Positions 25,680 through 34,800 of a stretch of 64,000 bases of DNA are shown in pieces. This stretch comes from RDYZ01 sp964518905 (GTDB taxonomy: Bacteria > Cyanobacteriota > Cyanobacteriia > Cyanobacteriales > Geitlerinemataceae), in contig CAZFJL010000010.1 in the NCBI GenBank assembly GCA_964518905.1, positions 1 to 64,000 on the forward strand, in the 5' to 3' direction. The notes under the pieces were generated by a model that had not been told where the DNA came from, did not search any database, and saw nothing but the letters and a program-made list of their open reading frames with translations. Positions within the stretch are counted from its first letter, which is position 1, and each line of letters opens with the position of its first letter. A program made the translations under genes and the position numbers.

Positions 25680-27785
25680 ATGACCTCTGAGCTGCTCGAC
25701 AATCGCTACAACGTTCTTAGCAGCCTTGGGCGCGGCGGATTTGGCGAAACCTTCCTCGCTGAAGATACCCAAATGCCATCGCGGCGGCGCTGCGTGATCA
25801 AGCAGCTACGATCCAGCACGGACAAACCGGAACTGGTTCAACTGGTGCGCGATCGCTTCAGCCGCGAAGCCGCCATCCTCGAATCCGTCGGCGACCATCC
25901 CCAAATCCCGACACTCTACGCCTATCTCGTCCGTGACGATCGCTTCTATCTCATCCAAGAATGGATCGAAGGCCAAACCCTAACGCAGTTCATCAGCCAA
26001 CGCGGGGCGCTAACCGAAACTGAGGTGACCGCACTTTTACAGCAACTTTTGCCCGTCTTGTCCTACGTGCACGATCGCGGCTTGATTCACCGCGACATCA
26101 AGCCCGACAACATCATCATTCGCCAGCGCGATGGCCTACCGGTGCTGATCGACTTCGGAGCCGTGCGGGAAACCATGGGCACGAAGTACAACGAGGTCGG
26201 CCAAACCACAAGCAGCATTGTGATCGGTACACCGGGATTTATGCCCAGTGAGCAAGCCGTCGGGCGTCCGGTGTTCTCCAGCGATTTGTACGCCCTGGGG
26301 CTGACGGCGATCTATCTGCTGACGGGGCGCTACCCCCAGGATTTGCCCACCGATCCCCGCACCGGCGAAATTCTCTGGCAGTCCTACGCGCCCGCCTGTA
26401 GTCCGCGTTTGCAAGCCGTGATCGATCGCACGATCGCCTCCCATCCCCACGATCGCTACCCCACCGCTCGCGACGCCATCAGCGCCTTAATCTCGCCCAA
26501 CGCGTCCTTTACACCGGGCAATCCCCTCCCCAACTCAGCACCGATTTCGCCGCCCCCCATCTCGTCGTCGCCGCCGATGACGCCCCCAGCGCGGCCAGCC
26601 CCACCCGCCACCGATGCCACCGTCGCCGTCGCGCCGGTCTACCGCCCGACCGTCCCGGTCACGTCCCCCTCACCGACTCGATCGCTAGATCCCGCCCGCA
26701 CCTCCACCTCCCCGCGCCCACCGTCACCCGCGCCCACCGTCACCCGCACCCGCACCCGCACAGAGGACACCGACCCGCCCAAGTCTCCCGTTGGCGGCAT
26801 TGTTAAATTTGCCCTGTTCGCCGGACTCGCAGGCGGTTTGACGATCGCCGGAGCCAATATGTTCGATCGCAGCTCGATCGGTGTTGGCTCGATTCAGGAT
26901 TCTGAAGGTCGAACCGCCACACCGCGCGAACTCGGAGCCGCGAACACGCCAGATTCGTTCTATTTTCTGGCTGACTCTGCATTTTGGGAACCCGACTATG
27001 CCCCCTATGCCAACAATCGTGTGGAGGTTCTGAAACAGTCCGGTTATCGGAATTCGGGCTGGTTTTGGATACCGCAATATGCCAATCTCTCGGGACAAAA
27101 TGCGGCGCAGGTGTTTGCCGATCGCTTTAACAGCCTCGATCGCTGCATCAAGGCGCTGGTGGATTATGGCAAAACGATTGGCGATGCCTACTGCGCCTTT
27201 GCCAGCACCGACCCCAACGCCGATCGACAACTGATTAACGCCCAAACCGCGATCGCCCAGTCCGCCCCCGCCCCCGCCCCTAAGACCATCCAGCTTCCCG
27301 ATATCATTACCGACAACCCTCTCCTCAATCGCGATCCCAGCCCCGATCCCGCCCCCACACCCAGCCCCGATCCCGCTCCCACACCCAACCCTAACCCCAC
27401 CAATATCAATCCCGGCAACTTACCCACGATTATCGACAACGTACGGGGTTTATTCAACGGCCCCTCCCCAACCGAGACCACCGAGAAGTACTTCCAACAA
27501 ATCTCACGCGGCAACTACAATCGCAGTTGGGAGATGCTCGATCCGAGCTATCAGCAAAATACGGATCTTCACCCCAATGGGTTTGGTAGCTATCAAGAGT
27601 GGTGGGGTGACTCAGTGCAATCAGTGGAGGTGTTGAAGACGCGGCTGATCAGCGAAACCGAGGATAGCGCTCAGGTGGAGACCAGTTTGCGCTACATCAT
27701 GGCGGATGGTCGCGAGGTGGATGATGGGATGGTGATTACCTGGGTACGGGATGGCGATCGCTGGTTATGCGTCGGTACCAATTAA
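25680..27785 (+). CDS. Membrane-anchored Ser/Thr protein kinase
   Basis: About 701 residues. The N-terminal cytoplasmic kinase domain has GRGGFGETFLAED, the ATP-binding Lys41, HRDIKPDN with Asp139, and LIDFGAVRE, then GTPGFMPSEQ, a cyanobacterial Pkn signature. A Pro/Ser/Thr-rich linker leads to one transmembrane helix (GIVKFALFAGLAGGLTIAG). Outside, a Tyr/Trp-rich domain ends in DAYCAFAS, then a PDPAPTPS repeat, then an NTF2-like domain (TTEKYFQQISRGNYNRSWEML, then DRWLCVG). ATG 25680 is chosen; the frame opens with TTG at 25659, next to the transposon relic. Signal and targets are unknown; the outer domains suggest an extracellular input. Confidence 0.92.
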   Translation: MTSELLDNRYNVLSSLGRGGFGETFLAEDTQMPSRRRCVIKQLRSSTDKPELVQLVRDRFSREAAILESVGDHPQIPTLYAYLVRDDRFYLIQEWIEGQTLTQFISQRGALTETEVTALLQQLLPVLSYVHDRGLIHRDIKPDNIIIRQRDGLPVLIDFGAVRETMGTKYNEVGQTTSSIVIGTPGFMPSEQAVGRPVFSSDLYALGLTAIYLLTGRYPQDLPTDPRTGEILWQSYAPACSPRLQAVIDRTIASHPHDRYPTARDAISALISPNASFTPGNPLPNSAPISPPPISSSPPMTPPARPAPPATDATVAVAPVYRPTVPVTSPSPTRSLDPARTSTSPRPPSPAPTVTRTRTRTEDTDPPKSPVGGIVKFALFAGLAGGLTIAGANMFDRSSIGVGSIQDSEGRTATPRELGAANTPDSFYFLADSAFWEPDYAPYANNRVEVLKQSGYRNSGWFWIPQYANLSGQNAAQVFADRFNSLDRCIKALVDYGKTIGDAYCAFASTDPNADRQLINAQTAIAQSAPAPAPKTIQLPDIITDNPLLNRDPSPDPAPTPSPDPAPTPNPNPTNINPGNLPTIIDNVRGLFNGPSPTETTEKYFQQISRGNYNRSWEMLDPSYQQNTDLHPNGFGSYQEWWGDSVQSVEVLKTRLISETEDSAQVETSLRYIMADGREVDDGMVITWVRDGDRWLCVGTN

Positions 27786-28185
27786 CGATCGGCTTAATCT
27801 TGGCCTGATCTCGGTTTAGGATCAGCGATCTTGATCAAGATAGATCGGGACCCGACAGCCCAGGTCTCAGACTAAGGTTTCAGGCTACGACTTGGGTGGG
27901 ATAACCGCCTCGATCGCGGTCGCATCAGTGCGATAGTCTAAAAGGCGAATTTGTCTGCTAATCGCATCATTTGATCTGGTGATCTGGCATTATCTGAAAT
28001 GATTCGATCGCACAGTCCGACACGATTGGCAAACAGTCAGAACACGTTAAAAACGTCGATACATCCCGATAACTTTAGGGATAGCCTGAAAAGATCGACA
28101 TCATCAACACAATCGGCGTTTAAGCCTCCATAATCGCTGTTGATTGATTTCCGCCCGTTTTATTCGTACTTTTCCTCCTAACATC
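27786..28185. other. Intergenic stretch before the isomerase gene
   Basis: 400 bases with no supported gene or clear repeat. It should carry the promoter of the PpiC-type gene; no convincing consensus pair was seen. Confidence 0.5.
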
Positions 28186-28947
28186 GTGGATACCAACAAA
28201 CTCATTACGATCGACGACGAAAGCATTTCGCTCCAACAGGCGATTCGCTATCTTCACGGCGCGGGCGAACTGCCGCGCTTTATGCAAAAAATTCTGTATC
28301 AGCATGTCCTGCAAGCTGAAATCAGCCAAAGAGGAGATAGCCTCAAGGTCGAAGATCAAATGATCGAACAGGCGATCGCGCAATTTCTGACACAGCAAAA
28401 GCTCACCGACCCGACGGCCTTTGAAAAATGGCTGCAAACCCAGGGCATCAACTACGACATGTTCCGCCAGCGCATCGAGAACTCGATCGCTCTGCAAAAA
28501 CTGAAAGCAGAACTCACCAGCACTCAGGTCAAAGAGTACTTCGAGGCGAACCGTGAGTTGCTCGCCGTTGTCGTCCTCTCGCGTATCGTCGTCGAAGATC
28601 GCGACCTCGCCGAATCGCTTTACGCCCAAATCGAAAACTTCAGCAAGACCTTCGAGGAGATGGCTCGCGAGCATTCGGTCACCCAAGACAAAACCTTTGG
28701 CGGCATGATGGGCGCACTCCAGGTCGGCCAACTGCCGGAAAACACCCGCGATAGCGTCAAAGGTAAGCAAGAGGGCGACCTGATCGGCCCGCTGCCGGTG
28801 GATGAGCGTTACGCCATTCTGCGCGTCGAGAAATACACCGAAGCGAAACTCGAAGGTCAACTGTTATTGCAACTGCAAGAGCGTTTCTTTGAGCAGTGGA
28901 CACAGGCCAAACTCAAAGACAAGCAAATCAAACTCAATCTGGAGTAA
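28186..28947 (+). CDS. PpiC-type peptidyl-prolyl isomerase, cytoplasmic form
   Basis: About 253 residues from the GTG at 28186. An upstream TTG at 28144 is in frame, but the family-like N-terminus starts at MDTNKLITIDDESISLQQ. The first 110 residues are a SurA-like helical chaperone part (YLHGAGELPRFMQKILYQ, then FRQRIENSIALQKLKAEL). Residues about 120-215 resemble a parvulin rotamase (AREHSVTQDKTFGGMMGAL, GDLIGPLPVDERYAILRVE). No signal peptide is seen, unlike SurA. Such proteins often accompany type I exporters in cyanobacteria, and three RTX or TPS substrates lie in this window, but no exporter does. Confidence 0.85.
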   Translation: MDTNKLITIDDESISLQQAIRYLHGAGELPRFMQKILYQHVLQAEISQRGDSLKVEDQMIEQAIAQFLTQQKLTDPTAFEKWLQTQGINYDMFRQRIENSIALQKLKAELTSTQVKEYFEANRELLAVVVLSRIVVEDRDLAESLYAQIENFSKTFEEMAREHSVTQDKTFGGMMGALQVGQLPENTRDSVKGKQEGDLIGPLPVDERYAILRVEKYTEAKLEGQLLLQLQERFFEQWTQAKLKDKQIKLNLE

Positions 28948-29002
28948 ACGCTGAGTTTGGGATACGAGTACAACAACTCAATAAACGTTCATGAGGAAGA
29001 CG

Positions 29003-29035
29003 AGAAGTCCGACTTTTCCGAAAAGTCGGACTTCT
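29003..29035. repeat. 33-bp perfect hairpin, copy 2 (possible terminator)
   Basis: The 15-base arms AGAAGTCCGACTTTT and AAAAGTCGGACTTCT are identical to those at 1457-1489; only the 3-base loop differs. It lies 56 bases after the isomerase stop. Confidence 0.78.
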
Positions 29036-29070
29036 GTAGTGGGCGATTATTTTCGGGAAATGAGGTTTTC

Positions 29071-29202
29071 CTAGGGGCTGTCATCAATTAAATTTGTAGC
29101 CTTGATTCAGCAATGGTTTCAGCCCCTTTTGTTTTTTGTTGGGTCGGGCGTTCAACCGCTTACCCCGTAAGGGGTCTTGTGCTAATTGATGACACGCCCT
29201 AG
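29071..29202. mobile_element. MITE with 20-bp terminal inverted repeats
   Basis: The left end CTAGGGGCTGTCATCAATTA (29071-29090) and the right end TAATTGATGACACGCCCTAG (29183-29202) match at 18 of 20 positions as inverted repeats. CTAG at both outer edges fits a 4-base target duplication of the IS5/IS427 type. The 92-base interior has no coding potential, so this is a non-autonomous miniature element. It ends 17 bases before the stop codon of the ferritin-like gene. Confidence 0.75.
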
Positions 29203-29218
29203 AGTATTTCGTTCTTTG

Positions 29219-29902
29219 CTATACCTTCAAGACCCAAGCGTCGCGGGTATCAGCATTGATAAAGGCCGCAGGTACATAGTCAATCTCCACACCGAGGGAG
29301 ATAAATGCGGCGCGAATTGTGGTGGCGTGCGCCGCTTCAGCGGCGGCAATGCTCGCGCCTGCACTGACGAGAGCCGGAGTCTTAAGTTTGGCCACTTCAG
29401 AGACGTATGCGATCGCTGCATCGGTCTCTAGAGCCAACGCTAGCTTTGCAATATTCACGTCGGAATCTAATCCGCCGTCGCCATTGTCTAAATAGGCCGA
29501 GATGTCGTATTCCGGCATAGCCATCACCGGATCGCCGCCAAGGCTCATGATGACTTCGGCGAGCGTGTCACGGTGAGCTTGGTGGTCTGTCATATTAGCT
29601 TGAGCGATCGCTAAGACCGCTTGGCCGACAGCGGAATCACTCAAGGCTCCAGCGGCAGTGCCGTATGCCCATATGGCCTGATGCTCGTAGAACAGCGCAC
29701 CGTTCAGTACTTCAGCATCGTTCATCGCTGCATCATGAGACCCCATCGCCGTATGACCACCGGCTCGGGAAGACTGTGGCTTTAAAGCATTCAAGCCCAG
29801 TGTGCCGCCCAGTCCGGCAAGCATTGCACCTCCCAAAACAAAGCGACGACGAGATTCGTTCAGGGTGGAGCGATTTATCGGATTAGAGTTTGTGTTTTGC
29901 AT
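29219..29902 (-). CDS. Tat-exported ferritin-like protein
   Basis: About 227 residues from the ATG at 29902. The N-terminus has the twin-arginine signal SRRRFVLGGAMLAGLGGTLG. The mature part is a four-helix bundle rich in Ala, with metal-type motifs: LNGALFYEHQAIWAYG (Glu and His on helix 1), DHQAHRDTLAEVI (helix 2), ALETDAAIAYVSEVAKL (helix 3) and AAAEAAHATTIRAAF (helix 4). These suggest a di-iron ferritin-like or DUF4439-type site. Location: periplasm or thylakoid lumen. Folding in the cytoplasm before Tat export would let metal load early. The role (oxidase, storage or stress) is not known. The frame extends to 29935, but that part lacks a signal. Confidence 0.85.
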   Translation of the reverse strand: MQNTNSNPINRSTLNESRRRFVLGGAMLAGLGGTLGLNALKPQSSRAGGHTAMGSHDAAMNDAEVLNGALFYEHQAIWAYGTAAGALSDSAVGQAVLAIAQANMTDHQAHRDTLAEVIMSLGGDPVMAMPEYDISAYLDNGDGGLDSDVNIAKLALALETDAAIAYVSEVAKLKTPALVSAGASIAAAEAAHATTIRAAFISLGVEIDYVPAAFINADTRDAWVLKV

Positions 29903-30098
29903 GAATTCAGGCTCGTGAAGCAAGGAGTCGATCAAGGTGGTAGCGAAAATGTGTCTCTACCTTTTCCATGTCTAGTACGTCTTGATCGATCGAGTGGATG
30001 CTGTCGCCCATTTTTCTTGTCATCGTCCGCAGATACTTTCGTGCGCCCTGAAAAGCGATCGCGCGTAGTCTCAAGCTTCTCCCGGCCAAACGCCACCT

Positions 30099-31757
30099 TC
30101 AAGGCGAGGTCTCCTCCCAGCGCACACAATTCCGCCCGCTGTCTTTCGCACGGTACAAGGCTTGATCGGCAGCATCGACCAGTAATTGTGGCGATCGCCG
30201 TCGCTCAGGTTGACTGACGGCAACTCCGAGACTGATTGTCAAAAATTTCGATGGCAGACCGAAGAGCTTTCGATCGCCACCCAGCTCGATCCGCATGGCT
30301 TCAATCTCCAAGCGAATCCGTTCCGCCAGGGCGATCGCTTCACTTAAATCGGCTCCCTGGCGCAAGACGACAAACTCTTCGCCACCATACCGAGCAATAC
30401 AATCACAAAATTCCTCTTTCAGCGATAGTAGTGTGGCCGCAACACGCCGTAAGCAATCATCTCCGGCTATGTGGCCGCAGGTATCGTTATAGAGCTTAAA
30501 GTTATCAAGATCGCAGAAGATAATGGCAAGCGCTTGTCGCTGAGAGATCGCCTCCTGCCATGCCTGTGCCAGCCATCGATCGAAAACGCGGCGATTGTAG
30601 AGCCCTGTCAGTGGATCGCGTTCAACGAGTCGGCGTAGATCGGCATTTTCGGCTTCAAGTTGGGCGAGACGCTCGCGATCGAACTGAAGCTGTATTTTTG
30701 GATCGATCGTCGGCATGGAGTTCGGCCAGCGTTCGGCGATCTGGCGGTTGAAATACCAACGATAGAGTTCACCTCGGATCTGAATGCAGCACCGGTCACG
30801 ATCGACAATTCCGAGACTTTCGAGCTGATAGGCCATACGCGATTCGACTTCGATGCTGCTGTCCGCTTCAAGCAGGCGTCGCAGGTTGGAAAATAGCTCG
30901 GGATCGTTGAAAAATGCCCGCCAGAGCTGAACGAACCGATCGCGATAAAAGCTATCGTCATCGATCGCGCGGCGTAGCTTTCGATCAATTTCATCCGGCA
31001 AGGGAGAGTCAACCCCCAGCAGATCACGATCCGCGATCGCCCGATGGCAGAGTGCCGGATTACCACCAAGCGCGAGCACCAGGCGATCGGCAGCGGCGGA
31101 ACTCCAGGCAAAACCGTAGTGTTGCGTTAGGTCGAGGATGGCATCGCGATCGAAGGGTTCGAGGGTGATCGCCGTGCCGACATTAAAGGGCGATTGCCGG
31201 AGGTCGAGTTCGACGTAGCACTCGGTGGAATAGGCGACGATCAGGCCGAAGCGACGCCACTCGGGCGATCGATGCGCTTCCTCATGCCACGATCGCAGCA
31301 GCGCCAGCATAGCTTTGGTCGTCGCTTCAAACTGAAACAGACATTCGAGACTATCGATCGCGAGGATGAGCCGCTCGTCTGGCGCGAGTCCCTCCTCGAA
31401 GATATAGCTTTCAAAATAGAGGGACGCATTGAGCTTGCTGCCGATATCCTCATCCCAAAATCTCTCAATTGCCGCCACTTGCCCGATCGCGTGACTGGTA
31501 TAAGAGCACAGCGAGCGCAAAAATTGATCGGGATCGGCTAGTAACGCTTCATCCGCGAGGGTGAGATCGAGACGAACGACGCGATCACCTGCCTCACGAC
31601 GGCGATCGATCAGTGTATTGAGCAGCAGCGTTTTACCCGATCCGTATGGCGCACGAATTCGGACTAAAGCTCCCTCGGATTGCAGGGCTTGGATACAGGT
31701 ACCGACGGCCCCTGTGATCGGAACGAGATAGGGAATACCGTTACGCTGGAGCAGCAT
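30099..31757 (-). CDS. AAA-like NTPase fused to GGDEF diguanylate cyclase
   Basis: 552 residues. Residues about 10-330 form an AAA-like (AAA_35, STAND-type) module with Walker A RAPYGSGKTLLLNTL, Walker B RLILAIDSLE, and QSPFNVG, a signature it shares with the next gene upstream (TPFNIG). A short coiled coil (RERLAQLEAENADLRRLVE) joins it to GGDEF: DPLTGLYNRRVFD, DLDNFKLYNDTCGHIAGDD, and the active loop ARYGGEEFVVL. The inhibitory RxxD site is absent (EFCD instead), so product feedback is not expected. The start at 31757 is 70 bases after the AAA-WD40 stop, so one operon is likely. Inference: nucleotide-driven assembly of the AAA part pairs the GGDEF domains and switches c-di-GMP synthesis. 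Confidence 0.88.
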   Translation of the reverse strand: MLLQRNGIPYLVPITGAVGTCIQALQSEGALVRIRAPYGSGKTLLLNTLIDRRREAGDRVVRLDLTLADEALLADPDQFLRSLCSYTSHAIGQVAAIERFWDEDIGSKLNASLYFESYIFEEGLAPDERLILAIDSLECLFQFEATTKAMLALLRSWHEEAHRSPEWRRFGLIVAYSTECYVELDLRQSPFNVGTAITLEPFDRDAILDLTQHYGFAWSSAAADRLVLALGGNPALCHRAIADRDLLGVDSPLPDEIDRKLRRAIDDDSFYRDRFVQLWRAFFNDPELFSNLRRLLEADSSIEVESRMAYQLESLGIVDRDRCCIQIRGELYRWYFNRQIAERWPNSMPTIDPKIQLQFDRERLAQLEAENADLRRLVERDPLTGLYNRRVFDRWLAQAWQEAISQRQALAIIFCDLDNFKLYNDTCGHIAGDDCLRRVAATLLSLKEEFCDCIARYGGEEFVVLRQGADLSEAIALAERIRLEIEAMRIELGGDRKLFGLPSKFLTISLGVAVSQPERRRSPQLLVDAADQALYRAKDSGRNCVRWEETSP

Positions 31758-31827
31758 AGTCGATTCTCAACTACAGTGTGAATTCTAGCATTCTGCCTTA
31801 ATTGGATCGGCTTAAGACAACGGTGGT

Positions 31828-34800
31828 TTAGTTACAACGATCGAGCAAATCAGGACGATCGTGCAGGTAGTCGGCCAACCAGCGGCAGGTGTAGGCGATC
31901 GGTTCGAGGGTGGCGATCGCATCGAGCTTCCACAATACCGCCGTTGTATCTTCACTAGCCGAGAGCAGATAGGCTCCATCGGGAGAAAAGGCCAGGTCGC
32001 GCACTTTGTCGGTGTGGAGCGAGAGCAGCGTCGGGTTTGGGTTGCCCGGTTGCCAGAGTTCGATGTCGCGATCGAGTCCCGCTACGGCCAATTGTTGCCC
32101 ATCGGCACGAACGGCAAGCGCTTCGAGTTTCAGGCGATCGCGATCGAAGCTTTCTCGGAGGCGACCGTTACGCTCCCGGAGTTCGAGCCGTGCTGCGCTC
32201 TCCTGTCCGGAGGTGGCGATCGCGATCGTCTCACCATCCGGCATCCAGGCTAGCTCGGCAATGGGGTCGTCGATTTCGATTATCCCAACGAGACGACCCG
32301 CGAAATCGTGCAGGCGGATCGTCCCGTCGCTACCACCACTGGCGATCGTGTTATCGGTGGCAATATCGATTGTCGTCACGGTCTGGCTTCCCGTATCGAT
32401 TTTTTGACTGAGGGTATAGGTGTTAGTGGTGTTAGTGGTGTTAGTGGTGTTAGTGCTGGTGGTGTTAGTGGCGCTGGTGTTCGCGATCGTCCAGACCGAG
32501 ATCACCGACTCTAGCGCGGACAGCAAATGCCGACCGTCGGGACTGAAGCGCGATCCCAGATAGCGCAGGCCGCGACTGAGCGGTTCGATGCGATCGTCGC
32601 GATCGTCTGGCTGCAAGAGCGAGAGTGCCGTCCCAGTCGCCAGGGCGATCGTCTCGTTTTGGGGATGAATATCGAGACTCCAGACAATCCGACCGGGAAA
32701 GGCGATCGATTTTTGGAGACGACCATCGCGCTGCCAGATGTTTAACTGAGCATCGCTGCTGGCCGTGGCGAACTGGCGACCATCCGGCCACCAGACAACC
32801 CGCGAGACGTTATCGTCAGCCACGGGCAATACAGTCCGCAGCGGATGCTGCCACTGCCAAAACTTGACCGTGCCGTCGCGGCTAGCGGTGGTCAGAAGCG
32901 TTCCGTCTGGACTGAAGGCGAGGTTGCGGAGCGTGTTGCGGTGGGCATTAAACGTCGCTATGAGCTGCCCATCCAGCGACCACAGACGGGCGCGACCGTC
33001 ATCGCTAGCGGTGGCGAGCAGGGTTCCATCGGGACTAAACGCCACATCCCAAACCCGTCGATCGTGGGGCAGATCGTGCAATAACTGACCGTCACGGCTC
33101 CAGAGTTTCGCCCGCGTATCGTGGCTGGTGGCGATCGTCTGGCCATCAGGGGCGATCGCCACACTATAGATCAGGCCATCGTCCGACGCTTCAAGCCTGA
33201 GATCAGAAAGCGGGTCGCCGTCGCGGGTGTAGCGGACAATCGTATCATCGGAGACTTGCCAAAGCTCGCGGCCATCGGGCGTAAACGTCGTATCCCAGAC
33301 AATCTGCGGTCTACCGGCTGCACGACCTGGATTTTTGTTTAATGCTCGCGGAGTTGAATCGCGATCGCCTGCCGCTTCGATCAGGTGTGACCCGGTGGCA
33401 ATCCAGGCTCCATCGGGACTGATCGCAAGACTAAATTGCGGCGAACCCGAGAGGATGCGTTCTCCCCGAATGACGATCGGCTCGCTGGTGTCGCGAATTT
33501 TGAGGTCGGACTGGGAGCGATCGTCGCTGGAATGATCGCGATCGCTACGGGTGGAATATTGCTCCTCGATCGCGTCGGAAACGACATAGCGCCAAAGCTC
33601 ACCGTCAAACCCCGTTGTCCATAGCTCCCGGCTATCGGGCGTCCAGGCAATCCCCGAGATCGTCTTCCGGCGCGGTGGTGTCACTGCCAACAGCCGACCA
33701 TCCGCCGCCCAGAGTTTGACCGTCCCATCCTCACCACCAGAGGCGATCATGCCCCCATCGGGATGCCACACCACGCCATAGGTTCCGGTGGGGTGTGCCT
33801 GGAGTCGGTTCCGTTCATGGGTGCTAAAGACCGCACTGCGTAAGGCGCGATCGACCTCATCGCTGAGTTCGCGATCGGCTCCCTCCGGATCAAAATCACC
33901 TTCGTCAAAATCCACCAAGGCCGTTTTCGCCGCCAACGCCGAGGCCAGCGCTTCGAGGCCATCATCCGAAATGCGGGCGCTGTTCGAGGCGGCGACCTGG
34001 GCGCGAATGGTTTCCACCTGTGCCGTACGCTGACTGCGGACGGCTCGTCGATATTGCCACGCCGCCGCCATCCCCAAGCCAGACACAAGCACCAGGGCGA
34101 CCAGCGATCCCCGTAATAACCACCGCTGCAACTGACCGTTACGGCGCTCTTGCTCCAAGCGCTGATGTTCCTCCCGCAATCGCGCTTCGACTTCCCGTGT
34201 CCGCGAGGCTTCTAGGGCTTGCTCGCGCATCTGCCGATCGTCCTCCACCGATGCCGCGAGGAATTGATAGTCCTCGTCACCCAGGCGTTTGTCCTGTGAC
34301 CAGGTTTGAGCATCGCGCAGGGTTTGGCCGCGTAGCAAGCGCGATCGATCCTGTCGTCCGGAGGCGAGCCACATCTCGATCTCCTTGGCGTAGAGACGAA
34401 GCTGCTGAAGTGTTTGCTCAATCCAGAGGGAATTGAACACGCGAGCATAAATCGGGTTTTTCACGGCAAACCCGTCACCCTGCCGCACGATCGCGCCGGA
34501 TAGCAACAATTCGGCCAGATCGTCTGTATCACCGTAGGCCACAGACTCGCCCAACAAAATATGTTGATACAGACCGAGGAGGCGTCCGGCGTTCCGTTCG
34601 TCGCGGACGAGCCGATCGCGAATGGTTCGCAGGTGTTCCGGTTCGTCTTGGGCATCCCAGCGATCGACGATGTTAGTTTGGACAAGGTTCGCGACCCATG
34701 CTGCCGGATCGACTTTGCAGCGGTTATGCTTGCCCGGTTCTGCTAAGGTGCGGCGCACGAGATCGCAAAGTTTTTGGGTGAGAAAAGGTTGTCCGCCCGT

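Noticed and set aside
29907..30089. 60-codon minus-strand frame between the ferritin-like and AAA-GGDEF genes
   Set aside because: It overlaps the predicted upstream region of the ferritin-like gene and shows no motif; too weak to call.
32419..32469. CRISPR-like repeat
   Set aside because: The units are 9 bp, directly adjacent and in frame within a protein-coding gene; there are no spacers.
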